A stretch of DNA of 64,000 bases from Macrobrachium rosenbergii (lineage: Eukaryota > Arthropoda > Malacostraca > Decapoda > Palaemonidae). Location of the stretch: positions 75,998,663-76,062,662 of the forward strand of contig NC_089795.1 in NCBI RefSeq assembly GCF_040412425.1, read 5' to 3'. The notes beneath the pieces were generated by a model. The model was not told the DNA's origin and made no database searches. It saw nothing but the letters and a program-made list of their open reading frames with translations. Both the position numbers and the translations under genes were made by a program. Shown one piece after another: positions 25,379-37,415 of this stretch (the first letter of the stretch is position 1; each line of letters begins with the position of its first letter).

Positions 25379-27929
25379 TTTTTGTCTTCTGAAATGCAAA
25401 TAATAAGTTTACATTGATGTTTTTGTGAATCTCTCAAAAAGACTGTAAATAAAACAAAGGCTAGTTTGTACATATGTTAAATCTGGACAGTAGCCAACAA
25501 ACTTTTGAACAACGTTTCAAACAGAAGAATTACAAGACGTTTGTGCGATATTCGAGTTGTTAAGAACGGCGTTCATCAGAGTGTTAGGTAACTGTGAATG
25601 CTTTCTAAAAATGATGAAACTATCCATGTCAAGTTATTCTATTCAAGAGATAACTTTTACCAGGGTTTCAAGATCTAACAAGGTGACTGTTTAACATTCA
25701 CAATCAATAAGAAAATGAGAAAATTGCGCAGTGTTGTTAATAAAAGAATTAGACATACCTGTACCACACCGCGTCCGCAAGCATCAACTGCTAGTATAAA
25801 GAGAGAACAAAGATTATAAGAGTTAGAAAATCTCAAAATTTCTTCAGTAATATTTCTTACTAGGAATGCTAATCTCGGCATATAAAGCATAATTTTAGTA
25901 GTTTCGCGTGGGCTATTATTTAGTTCTTATTGTAACTTCAGGGGTACAAAAGAGCCAATTTAACTAATCAAGAAGAGAGTAATGGTTGTAACTTACTGGG
26001 GGTAGGGGTGGAAGGGGATGGAGAAGACATTATCATGGCTCTATAAGCGTTAATTCTTCGCTTGTTTTATGAAATCATTTTCCCACTGAATTACACTCAT
26101 ACATACGTACATACGATCGTTGGTGTGTGTGCGTATGTAAGTAATTTATTTCCTTTTATCATATCTCCTTGCTTTTGCTACACAGCTGCTCTCATTGCAT
26201 AAACGTTGCAATTCTGTAATTAGCATTTCAGCAGATGGACTTTCTTATCGAGGCCTTTGATATTTTCGCCTTCAGGTTATTTCGCAATCAGTACCAATAA
26301 GCTACTCCTCTCGCTCTATTTATTTTTTTGTTGATAGTGCTTGATTTTTTTTTACTCATCTCATTCCTCTTATTTAAATCCTGACTTAATACTAATATTT
26401 TCTTTTGAAAATTACGCCAGTTTTCTAATTAATGCTTGTCTAACACTTTTCCAGTTTTTGTTTGGTCGAGTATTTTTCTTAGATAAGTTTGTAATTTACA
26501 TTGTCCTTCAAGAACACTTTTTTACCAAAGATTTGAAATGATTTGCACTGTATTTGCCCCAGACACATTCAAATACATAACGGCTTAAAAAACTGCGAAA
26601 AACAACCTTTGCATTTCCTGTGTCTAGACTTCGGTCAGTGGCGATGGATTAGAGCGTCCAACCACAGATAATCGCGAGATGACAATTTTTGTATCATTTT
26701 CCGACCATGACGTCTAGCAAATGGCGTCTCCTAGCAACGCTTGATGTATCTGTGATCGAAGAGGAATTAACTCCGATGGGAATTTACATGACAAGTAACG
26801 ACTTGAAGCTGTGCGCCTAGGTAACTAGACTCGCTATTTGCGGATGCTTCATCTTGTGTAAACTCGGAGGAATCCTTTGCGAAAACAGATCAGATGCTCC
26901 CTGGGGACATGTGAAACAGCTGAGCATCGTCTCAGACATGTTGCCTTAGTCATTCTCGGCTTGTTACAGTATGCCAACACCTCATAATTGCTTCTGTATT
27001 TTTGTTAGCATGCCAACGATGTGCTACAGAAGTTCACTAGAAACGGTAAACAGAGTTGTAAATTTGACACAGGGCCTTTCAAAGAAGGCAAGCAAAATTG
27101 CCGTTGTTGCTTTTTATTCAGAGTTGCGTGGGGAGGAGGGTTGAGAGGGAATAGCATTTGCGTTTTGCTTAACAGCGAAAAATGAACTCAACAAAATGTA
27201 TTTGTCACATATTGAGATTGAGAGTGGCAGGACGTAATTCATGAACAAGGTTTAGAAATTTTATTCAAGATATAGCAGAGGAGAGATGGCGGTGTATCCG
27301 TGGGACATGAAAAAAGCCCTGAAATATTCCTTTCTATGCATGCATCCATACATCTCATAAAAACTCATAGTTAACCATATGTATATATAAAAAAGACACA
27401 GGCAAAAGGAAAGATACACACTCTTGCACAGCTAGGCAGAAGAAGAATAAATCACACAGACAGCAGACGAGAAAAGGAAAATGAAACGAAAAAAAGGTGC
27501 GTAGGAGAGGGCGGAGAGGAGTGGAGGAGAGTGCTCCTGGAGAAGCAATCAGTCATGGCCCCAGCGAGGAAGGGCTCCCTTGGGGACGCCGCCTCGTAAG
27601 CTCTTGCCAGACCTTCTCTGTCACTGAGGCTCCTCAATACACTCTTTAAGCCCCATGTTCGCCATCTCGTCTTCGGGCGGCTTGGGTAAACAGGCGGGGG
27701 CATTTAGTCGACTTGCTGCTGTCTCATAAGCGTGATGCATATGGTGTATGTAGTTTGTATGTGGTATGCATGTATTTGCGCATCTGCTGAGTTAAATTAT
27801 CAACTCATTTACCTTTTTTCATAATTATTTACTTGCATCTTCGTTTCAGCGAATTCATCTACTCTGGTATGGAAACAAATTTCGCTGGATTGTTTGTTAA
27901 AAAGAATCATCTGTTCCTAATATCCGATA

Positions 27930-27932
<3 letters not shown>
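25379..27932. other. Unassigned DNA
   Basis: About 2.5 kb with no recognised gene. At 27.45-27.72 kb is a locally GC-rich patch whose minus strand has an 83-codon frame (27452-27703) with PKTRWRTWGLKSVLRSL and LARAYEAAS segments. It is more protein-like than its neighbours but matches no family I can name. Confidence 0.4.

Positions 27933-27991
<59 letters not shown>
27933..27991. repeat. (CT)n microsatellite
   Basis: Perfect CT run. It is preceded by TTCCTAATATCCGATAC, a phrase that also occurs near 6900-6925 without a CT tract. Confidence 0.97.
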
Positions 27992-27996
<5 letters not shown>

Positions 27997-28630
27997 AATC
28001 ACACGGCCTTACCCACGGGGGCCGTTCTTGACCTTAGCGGTGAAATTCGGTTATTGTAGCCTTTAAATTGTTGTAGCTCACAACAGTTTCGAAAGCTGGG
28101 AGGGTCTCTATGACGCAAAGTCCACCGTACGGAATAGTATCATCAGATATTCTCTGTCTTTGTCTCAGTGTCTCTTTGTTAGAGTAACATATGTAGTCTC
28201 AAGAATCCAGACTAACGTGTAAATGTTCTAACGTTAGACCTAACTTCTTCCGTACTACGGAAGACTCGCTGCTTTACCCTCTGGTTCGTCATCGGCGTTT
28301 TGACTCAATAACTGTAGCGTTCAGAATCTTTTTCTACTTTAGCTTTATTTTCTTAATATTTCTATAGTGTAAACCTTCAATTAATTACCTGCATTATATG
28401 CCCATGGGAGCTAGGGTTCTTGTGAGAAACGATAAGGGCAAGGGTAACAAACTGCAGTTTCAATGTTAATGTTTCATGTGAATATTGAAATGTTTAAGAC
28501 AATATTCATAAATGAAATGAAAGGTCATAATGAGTAGATTACGAAAAAATGTCCTGTGGGTTTTGGATCGTGTTGGATGTGGTTTTATTTGGAGTAAAAA
28601 ACGGCCATGTTTTGTCGATAGAATGACATA

Positions 28631-28666
<36 letters not shown>

Positions 28667-30205
28667 TTTTATTATTATTAACCAGTATCATACAACTGTA
28701 ATAAGTTATGTACAAACAAATAGCAGTAAAATCCTATTAATTACAAATTTTTAGAGCATATCTACGGTATACTAAAGTTGAAACTTTGAAATTGATTCAG
28801 TATTTTCCAGGAAATAGGTTTATTTTCATGTCTGCTATACGAAATACAGAGAAATACGACACAGGATTTTGGCTTTTGCTACTTTTCTTCCCAGCTTCCA
28901 TTAATAGTGTCAACAACGTCCAGTGTTACGTCACTTTACGTTACAGATGAACGTTACGCAAAGTTACAGTAATACGAGAAGAGAAGTTTTGTAAAACAGA
29001 TGCCCCCGTTACGCAATCAAGTTAAGGCTATCGCTTAGCAAACGATAACCTTATGTCAGATGGTATCTAAAATAGTTAAGACGTCCCAAGAAATGGCAAT
29101 CAGAAGTGCAGAAGCACAATTCCATTGCTTATATTTGCATTTGTGGCTCAAGTAGACATTGCATAGGCCTACTAAAAGCAAATGCGATTCTCGATGTCAG
29201 TTTCTTATCGTTAATATTATTTAGTGTTAAAATGGTTAGTTAAAGATAAAACAAGTGTTTTTTTTAGACTTATATGTAATTTCAAGTGCTTGCCACTCGT
29301 TTGCTTTGTTTTTCTTCCTTTGAGAAATTTACGTATCTTATTAAACTCGCTTATTATCATCCTTTGCGGCAGGATGCATTGTGATGATAAAGACTGGTAA
29401 ATGGAATGTGACTGACATGTTGACATTATTTTCCCTAAACAACTCTGCACACATCTCTCAGTTCCAAGCCACTCCCCCGCCCCACCCCCATCCCTCTCAA
29501 GAATAATTGCTTTCCAACCAACTTGCTCTGTGAAACTGTACATGCATTCTTAAATAGATTATACCTCCCGAAGCTTCAACTTCTACCCGTGGCAAAATTG
29601 ACCTCTCATGACTCCTTACAGGTCATAAACAATGACAGGCATAAAAAGGAAATAAAGAAAGTAATTTTGAAAGTTTCTAAGACTAGGTCTCAAACTGATT
29701 TTTTGGTATTCCGTAACCCTGGGATCGATATTCAGATTTGAGGCTTCACTCACTTTGAATGCGTACCTAAGTAGTTTATATAGATACTTGTCTGAGAAGT
29801 AATCTTTAGAAAATACTAAGCGAGCCATAAAAAAGATTATTGAATGTTGGCATAGATTCTCGCCCGAGAGTTACCCAAAGAAATGACTGTGCTCTGAATA
29901 AAAAAAAATAGACGTTCTCAACCACCATAAAATAAATTAAAATTACAATTTCGTATAAGAACCTTAAAATTACTGCGCAAGTGCCAAAAAACTCCTCGCT
30001 GGTAGTATTGTCTTTTGACTAAGCAACTGGTACCTAAACTGAACACTGAGACGGTTAATTCCAAATCTTTTCTGGTGTTTTCCTTTTCAGTTACCTTTTC
30101 TGTTACCTTTTGCACATAAATTGGGTCTCCTTATCTTAAGATTTTAAATATTAGTAGCTTAAAATCGTTTTGTACGTTTCATTTTTGAGTGATTCGTTTT
30201 TGTGG
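27992..30205. other. Unassigned DNA; (TTA)n at 28631-28680
   Basis: About 2.2 kb without a recognised gene. It holds a 50-bp ATT/TTA array at 28631-28680 and a cluster of TTACGTCA/TTACGCAA words at 28926-29016 (listed separately). Confidence 0.45.
28926..29016. promoter_or_regulatory. Cluster of bZIP-like half-site words (candidate)
   Basis: TTACGTCA at 28926-28933 and TTACGCAA at 28954-28961 and 29009-29016 lie within 91 bp, with two more GTTAC words between. These 8-mers resemble CREB/ATF and C/EBP-PAR bZIP sites. No promoter or transcript is visible nearby, so a regulatory role is only a suggestion and chance clustering is possible. Confidence 0.2.
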
Positions 30206-30321
30206 TAGCTTTTAAAGTATTTAACATCAATTTGTATTTAATGTTAAAACATTGAGGAAGCAATAGCTTTTAGAATATTTAACATCAATTTGTATTTAAT
30301 ATTAAAACATTGAGGTCTTGT
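30206..30321. repeat. 58-bp tandem duplication
   Basis: Units 30206-30263 and 30264-30321 share TAGCTTTTA, ATTTAACATCAATTTGTATT and TTAAAACATTGAGG in the same order, with only a few substitutions. Confidence 0.9.
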
Positions 30322-30422
30322 TGCTTCCAAGAATCATGTGTGAATTTTTAACAGAGTTGTCTCTTAAGTTACTTTCTTAGAAAATAGAATAAATTCTGAA
30401 ACTATTCGTCATCATTATGATA

Positions 30423-30423
<1 letters not shown>

Positions 30424-30479
<56 letters not shown>
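30424..30479. repeat. (TA)n microsatellite
   Basis: TA run of about 55 bp followed by a decayed TATG/TGTA extension to about 30520. Confidence 0.96.
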
Positions 30480-30521
30480 TTTATATATATATGTACGTAT
30501 GTTTGTATGTAGGTGTATATA

Positions 30522-33270
30522 ATGAAAAAAATATTGGAATTGTATGTATGCAGAAGACACGAACGCATATACGAGTATAATTGTACATAACATTTCTACT
30601 TAATAATATGCTTTAGAAGTTATATAATAGATAATTGATTAGTTAAACACAATACTTTTTGAAATGTTAAATATCCTGACGATCTTGGGATTTTCCGTTA
30701 ATATTTCACGCACCGTTATCCACCGTCGAATGAAGTTACATTTCATTCGAGAACCGTGCAATTTAATACAATTTCAAGTCTTGTCCGTCGTCAACGTTCG
30801 TATTACGAGATTTATATTTTTAATGTCTCATTTAGCGTGATGACCTTATGACGTCGTGATTATATCCTGCAAATATAAAGAACTCTGACTTTATGAGAAG
30901 AAAGAACGCCCCATAAGGACTCATTCTTGCAAGCTTAAAGTTTTATTCATTTGGCTAATCTCAAAATTCGCGCTTTGCAGAGATAATTCGTATCTATTTC
31001 ACAATTTGGTCCGGTTATTAACGGAGTTCATGCCATTTTTCCTAAATCTAGTTTAAGCGGAACTGATTTGTAAGATTAATGCGTTAATGATCAGCAGTCA
31101 CAGGAGATTACAATAAATGAATGGAAAAAAAAGTGTTCTTTTCCAATGCTTGGGATTACGGACAGTGGACGCGGGACGGGGAGGGGGCTGAGGAGTGGTA
31201 TCAGAGAGCTGGCGACTTAGCAACTGGGGATGACGACTTCGAACTTGGTTTAGCCAGGGGCTTAGGACTTACAGACTAAAGACTTAGAGCTTGGCTTAAG
31301 CCAGGGGGCTTAGAACTTGTAGACTAGGACTGGGGAATAGGGGAAATGGGCTTCCGGTCTGTAAATTTGGTCTGATGGCTCGGAATGGGAAATGTAATTG
31401 TCAATCTAAGAATTTCGTTATGATTGTTGCCTTTTCTCCAGCGCTTAAAGGTAGCAATTATAAAGACATCGTATTTAGTAACCATTAAATTTTCTTTATT
31501 ACACATTCTTCGTTGTACATTATACTGATAAAATGACCTGTACCCATGAAATAAATCTGAGTGTAAAATCCATATGAAAATTAATCTAGACATGTTTATT
31601 TTCGGATCAATGGATAATCGATAGCACTGCATGCAGCCAGGTTCATGGAATTAATCGCTGTTGGTGAAATGTAAGTATTGTGTTCAGGATTTTTCTTTAT
31701 TGTAAGGTCAGTGAAAAGTAGTTTTTCAGTTAGTTCGCTTACTCTATTTTATCAGAGTGACGGCAAGTTTGTTTTACCTTTTATTTGCTGATTAACCCCC
31801 AGTTACAAGAGCAAGTTAGAAATGGATCCATACTACAAATTCTGATGTGTACAAAGTTGTGGTCCCAATAATTTTTATATGAAATTCAGATTTCTCCTAA
31901 CACATTGATAGCAGCATGCACTGCTGAATTTGTCAGAAAATCAAAGCTGAATGTCTCAAGAAGGAGTCACCCATGTTTATTAATAAAAATTACACCTATT
32001 CATATCTGTTCTTGGGTTGATAAACGACAGAACTCCTTCCTTATCTTTTAAGTAAAATATTTCTTTTAGTAATAAACATCATAAAGTCTTTGGTTACCTG
32101 TCACATAAATTATTGTTGCCATTTTAATAAGCAATAGAAATACTTCGTTATCTGGTACAAATGTTCGTGTGTCGTATTGTGCCTTTCCTCTTCCGTTCCG
32201 AAGGAGATTCTTGCTCCTCTCCGCGCAGGGTTGAGTTGGCAATGAGAGAAGATAATGATGTCCCGCTGATGATAATGTTTCCCACAAGAGGCCGAGATAA
32301 AACCTGCCCAGTTTCCTTAAGGGCTTTTCCATTAGAGACCTAAAGGGGGTGTCGAGGTCGTAACTGAGCCGCGTAACATCCGATGTAAACAATCTTCCCT
32401 ATCGCTCCTCGAACGGGGCCTCCCTTCCACCGTGACCTTCTTCTTCTTCTTCCCCTCATCCACGAATGGGGGACTTCCTCGTCCCCCATTGCCTCCCCTT
32501 CCCCTCTAGTCCCGTAGGTATCCCCTCCCCCCACCCTCCCCTCCGTCTGGCCATGTACCCTAAACCATATTTTTCCTGTAGCAATAAACATGTTTCACGC
32601 TGGTTAATATTTTGATAACGTCCACTTAGTCATCTTGGGTGGTGCTCTCTGTCTGAATCGTTCGATTCCTTTCTTCTTCTTCTTCTTCCGGTGCGTCCTT
32701 TCTGCCCCAAAAAGGAAAGGAGGCTGGGAAGTGTTTTATGGTCGCTGATAATCAGTGAGTTTCCCATTATCTGTATAACGTTCGTGGAAATAATATTTGT
32801 TTATATAAGGTAATACCTCTACCGAAAGATATGGAGCGGAACTAAATATAAAATAATTTTTAAATCCCGTTCTATATTGCGAAATGATTGTACAAACTAA
32901 AGCAACACAACATTGCTCAAAGAAGCAATTTTTATTCAGGCCGATGCGTGTTCCGAGGAAGGTTCAGAAAGACACTTCTAATGAATTAAGAGACCGTCAC
33001 TTCTTTTGCTCTTTCGAGTAAACGGCTGTTGAGCGCCAAGGCCATCGCCCTCCATGTACCTTCTTTGTGTAGAATGTCAGAGGAATTTATGACTCGGGTG
33101 AAGCTGGATATCAGCGGTCTGCGACAGACCACCGTCGTCTTAATGGTGTTTTACATAAATATTTGGAACCGTTGATGGGTCTCTTTCCTTCGCGGCTTGG
33201 ACAGGAGAGACAGACGCCATTTTGATGCACGTGATGGCAGCAGGAGGCAGGCAGGAGGCGAAGACGGAAG

Positions 33271-33275
<5 letters not shown>
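30522..33275. other. Unassigned DNA
   Basis: No gene recognised. Two small structures lie inside. An imperfect duplication of about 46 bp at 31241-31332 has units containing ACTTGGTTTAGCCAGGGG and GCTTGGCTTAAGCCAGGG. A perfect 10-bp-arm hairpin AATGGGGGAC-TTCCTC-GTCCCCCATT lies at 32465-32490, in a C-rich stretch (32490-32545) that could form a quadruplex on the minus strand. Confidence 0.45.
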
Positions 33276-33276
<1 letters not shown>

Positions 33277-33317
<41 letters not shown>

Positions 33318-33500
33318 GCAGAAGGAGTTACAAGGGATGGATGATATAAATGATTTATGGAAAACAGCACGTATCCTCTAGGGCATTTTGTACGAGAGAG
33401 AGAGAGGGAGAGAGAGAGAGAGATAATTGCAGGAGGAGTTACAAGGAATGGATGATATAAATGATTTATGGAAGCAGCACATATCCACTAGGGCATCTTG
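33277..33500. repeat. 111-bp duplication that includes a GA microsatellite
   Basis: Unit 1 (33277-33393) and unit 2 (33394-33500) each consist of a GA tract followed by TTGCAG-AGGAGTTACAAGG, ATGGATGATATAAATGATTT and ACTAGGGCAT-like sequence. The anchor TTGCAG is offset by 111 bp. The GA tract is long and pure in unit 1, shorter and interrupted (GGGAG) in unit 2. Confidence 0.9.
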
Positions 33501-34150
33501 TGTGTCTGTGTGTGTGTTTGTGTGTGTATGATAGAGAGAGAGAAATTAATAAGCGTTGAAAAATTATAAAAAGATACCTGCCATATACTCTGTAATATGA
33601 AATGCTCTAAATTTATCGAGCATAGTATTTTTATCTTTAAAACAGTCCTTTTTATGAAGACATCTTTTACTGAGGACTAAAGACTTGCACCTCACATGCA
33701 TAAACTTATACCCTTAATGGTAGACTGATGATTACTTTACAACAGACAGGTATTATAGTTCTGTACTCACCAACTATTCAAACACTGCAATTAATAAAAC
33801 TAACATAATCACGTATTCAGATTCACGAAGGAAAGATGTTAAACATTACAGAGATTGTCTATTAACTGGTTGTCTGTTACTGGCTAATTTAATAAGAAGC
33901 TTACCAATCCATGCTAACATATTTGGAAACCAGTAAATTTGTCATATGATACGGGGTTTTATGGGTTTCGGCTATCCTCGCGTTTCCATTTTTGTAAAGA
34001 CTGATTTTGACCTCATCTTGTGACAATTTGCATGACTTTAAAATTTATTTTTCAGCTGGAGTGATTCTCCGGTGATTTAATGACTATTTACTCAAAATTT
34101 ATGAATATAGGCCATGTTTTGATGCCTGTCCCATTTATTCCGATTAGAAG

Positions 34151-34154
<4 letters not shown>
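33501..34154. other. Unassigned DNA
   Basis: Begins with a decayed TGTGTG/GAGAG stretch, then AT-rich sequence with nothing recognised. Confidence 0.5.

Positions 34155-34227
<73 letters not shown>
34155..34227. repeat. (CT)n microsatellite
   Basis: Perfect CT run of 73 bp. Confidence 0.97.
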
Positions 34228-34230
<3 letters not shown>

Positions 34231-35307
34231 GAATTATCATTTGATTTTCTATCGTTAACTTCCTTTTGCATATAGGCTAAATTCCCTCAAATGAATCAAA
34301 ATGTGACTATGTCGTTATTTTTCTACAGATCTCAGTTCATCATAAAAATAAAATCATGTAATTTTAGAGAAGGCAGTGCAACCATATGGCCCTATCAAGT
34401 GCATATACCTATTTTTCAGACCACGTTGAAGGGTATGGCAGGTGCGACTGGAAAAACACGGTGTTTATGGAGCCAGGCCTGTAGGAATTATGAAAATAAG
34501 AAAGATGAAAGGAACATGGATATTGACGCTAGAATGTAACAGGATGAGTAAGTGGAGTAATTGCTTAGATTAGAGATGATAGAAGAAGATGAAGCAATAT
34601 TAGTGTCTAAATTCAGAGGAGGTGGCAGTCTTCCCCCTCAGAGGGAAAGGGCTGTAGATGACTGAGGCAATAAAAGGTCTTTCGGTCGCTGTTGTGGATT
34701 CCGTCAGTTCCTTCGTTTAGTGATTAAATGAATTCCGGCAGCAGATATCACTTAATGTGACCCATACTACGCTGTACGTTTACTCATGGTTTTGCTCGTA
34801 CTCGAGAGAGTATTTTCCTTCAAAGAACGAGAGTGGCTGAGTAACCTCCATCGCCTGAAGTTAAGGAAAAATGCCAAAGTTTAAGGTCAATAAAACAACC
34901 TGCCTTCGGTTTCTTTCCGTGTCTCTTTAATTCACTTTAATCAAGTTTTATAACATTCTCAGTCTCAGTTTACCAGAAGATGGCAAGTCTTTTCTTCTGT
35001 AGCTGTCCATGCTAATCTTTAATGTTTTCTCTTGTTCCATCTTTGTGTGATTTTTTATTTTTTTTATTTCTGCGGTCCTTTCTCCCTGTTATTATTTCCA
35101 TGCTATTTCATCACGACGATTCTTTAAGTCATAACAGAGGGGAAAGAGATTAAATGCCCCTTTGGGAAACAGTTTCCACCTAAAATGCCGAATGAATAGA
35201 CAAAAAAATGAATTTGAAAAAAGGGGGTATGGAATTGAGGATTGAAGAAACTATCGGATTACGTGAACGCCAGGCACGCCATCTATCGCATGCTCTTCCG
35301 ATCTCCG

Positions 35308-35310
<3 letters not shown>
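34228..35310. other. Unassigned DNA
   Basis: An 82-codon plus frame at 34291-34539 has no recognised domain. No other feature. Confidence 0.45.

Positions 35311-35363
<53 letters not shown>
35311..35363. repeat. (AC)n microsatellite
   Basis: Perfect AC run of 53 bp. His/Thr and Val/Cys frames across it are artefacts. Confidence 0.97.
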
Positions 35364-35365
<2 letters not shown>

Positions 35366-35992
35366 TCGGAGAAGAGGGACGAAAATTAAAAGCGACAACG
35401 CGGCATAACCTCTATCGTGACGTATCAGAGACAACCGTGAGTGATTTTGAGGCCGTGATCGTGTTAGAGTGCGAAACATATTAGGCGGGACTCGTGTGGG
35501 CCAAAAGGATAAAAAAAAAGAAAAAAAAAATGGTTTTAGGAAAAAGAATCTCTATACGGTTCTTGCACAGTTTAAAAGGGGACTATTATGGATGAGGTAG
35601 ATGGCGTGCGAAGAGGTTTATGTCGGTGTTCTGAGGGTAATGGTTTCAGAATCAGATTACTCGTATGCTTTGCGACTGATTAAAATTAAGCTTCTCGAGG
35701 TTAAATGAGCTTATTTTAGTCTTTCTTTGGTACTTAATGTTACTGTTTGTCAGCGGGAGTTGTTTGTTGATCCTGGCCGTGTGAAGTGCTTCTGTCAAGG
35801 TATCTTACCGTAGATATTCACATAATTCAAAATTAAAGTTAAATCAACAAACGAGGTACAATTTAATTTCCTCTCATTCCATTTATTTGTTAACTAAATC
35901 ACATATATGTGTGTTTCTGGTGGAGGGTTTTAAACTTATTTGTTTTTTCGTTCTTTTTCTCACTCTGCTCGTGGGTATTCGTCCTTTTTTTT
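35364..35992. other. Unassigned DNA
   Basis: Contains A-runs near 35510-35530 and a T-run that leads into HRF copy 6. Nothing else recognised. Confidence 0.45.
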
Positions 35993-36380
35993 TTTAGTTT
36001 TCTGAAAAGAAAACTTTTGTGTAACTTTGTCTGTCCGTCTGCACTTTTTCTGTCCGCCCTCAGGTCTTAAAACTACTGAGGCTAGAGGACTGCCAATTGG
36101 TATATTGACCATCACCCTCAATCATCAAACATACCAAAATTGCAGTCCTCTAGCCTCAGTTTTTATTTTTTATTTAAGGTTAAATTTAGCCATAATCGTA
36201 CGTCGGCAACGATATAAGCCAGGCCACCACCAGGCCTTTGTTGACGTTTCATGGGCCGCGGCTCATACAGCATTATACCGAGACCACAGAAAGATACAAC
36301 TGTTTTCGGTGGCTTTGATTATACGATGTACGGAAAACTTGATTGCGCCGAAGAAACTTTGGCGGATTTATTACTTGTTT
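35993..36380 (-). repeat. HRF interspersed repeat, copy 6 (full length)
   Basis: Minus-orientation copy from TTTTTAGTTTTCTGAAAAG to GATTGCGCCGAAGAAACTTTGGCGG. All family modules are present: the terminal hairpin, TGTCTGTCCGTC, the ACTACTGAGGCTAGAGG / CCTCTAGCCTCAG hairpin, the AGGCCACCACCAGGCC segment, TGGGCCGCGGCTCATACAGC, the ACAGAAAGATAC / TTTTCGGTGG hairpin and the GCGCCGAAG end. The 179-codon plus-strand frame starting at 36027 is a fortuitous read-through of this repeat. Confidence 0.92.
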
Positions 36381-36768
36381 TTTCTAAGTTTTGGTCATTC
36401 TAATGCATTTTTGTATAAGTACTGTGTTACCATTGTATTTCATGTCTTATCAGGTCATTTACTCTTGGCCCACTCTCTTAGAATGGAAAGCAGTACACGT
36501 AGTGTTAAGAGAAAAATAAATTTAGGTTTGTCACGTGCCATCGCGGCTGGATCTTTTAATTTCTAAGGTAAACTTCGATTGTTAACCCTTTTCATAACGT
36601 GTGAAAAATGTATACTTCTCTTTCCTGGCTTTTGGTTTTACGACACTTAGACCACCTTATAGTATTCATAAATTATCTTTCATACATTTCCCTTTGCTTC
36701 TTAAGCTTCATGGGTTCACACAAACACATACACACATTTCTCTTTGTTGCCTAAGCTTCAAAGATTAA

Positions 36769-36770
<2 letters not shown>
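36381..36770. other. Unassigned DNA
   Basis: Nothing recognised, apart from a loose local repeat of CTTAAGCTTCA/CCTAAGCTTCA just before the CA tract. Confidence 0.5.

Positions 36771-36854
<84 letters not shown>
36771..36854. repeat. (CA)n microsatellite
   Basis: Perfect CA run of 84 bp. Confidence 0.97.
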
Positions 36855-36855
<1 letters not shown>

Positions 36856-37271
36856 CTCGCTTACATTAAGAAAACGTCCAGGGCTTCTGTGCTGTTTGCT
36901 GTCTTGGCTAACTTTATGGTAAATACTTTACAATATACGAGGCAAGATATTATCATATTGCCACCCATTGAGGCCTTAAACTGGATTGCCTGTTGATTTT
37001 TGGATGTTGGGGCCTAGAGCTTTGTTTACGTTAATTCTATGGAACTACAAAATTTATTTCATTATGTTGCGGGTCTCTAGGTTTCCCTCTTGCGGATTCC
37101 CTGGGCACCAAGGACTCTGTTTTTGGAACCCTTGTGTTAAGGGATAGCCGTTGTTTGTTTTGTGTTGATATCTACAGAAGTGGCCAACTTTCCATTCTCT
37201 CGTCTTCTCATAGACTTAAATGCTTCGAGGCTGCTTAGTAAGACCCTTTTGTAAAATAGGATGTAAACATT

Positions 37272-37321
<50 letters not shown>

Positions 37322-37347
37322 TACATACATACACACATCTATATACG

Positions 37348-37412
<65 letters not shown>
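37272..37412. repeat. Compound TG/TA/CATA microsatellite
   Basis: TG then TA to 37317, an ATACATAC tetranucleotide stretch, then TA 37360-37412. Confidence 0.95.

Positions 37413-37415
<3 letters not shown>

Noticed and set aside
36027..36566. 179-codon plus-strand frame as a gene
   Set aside because: It begins inside HRF copy 6 and mostly translates that repeat. The other HRF copies do not keep the frame.
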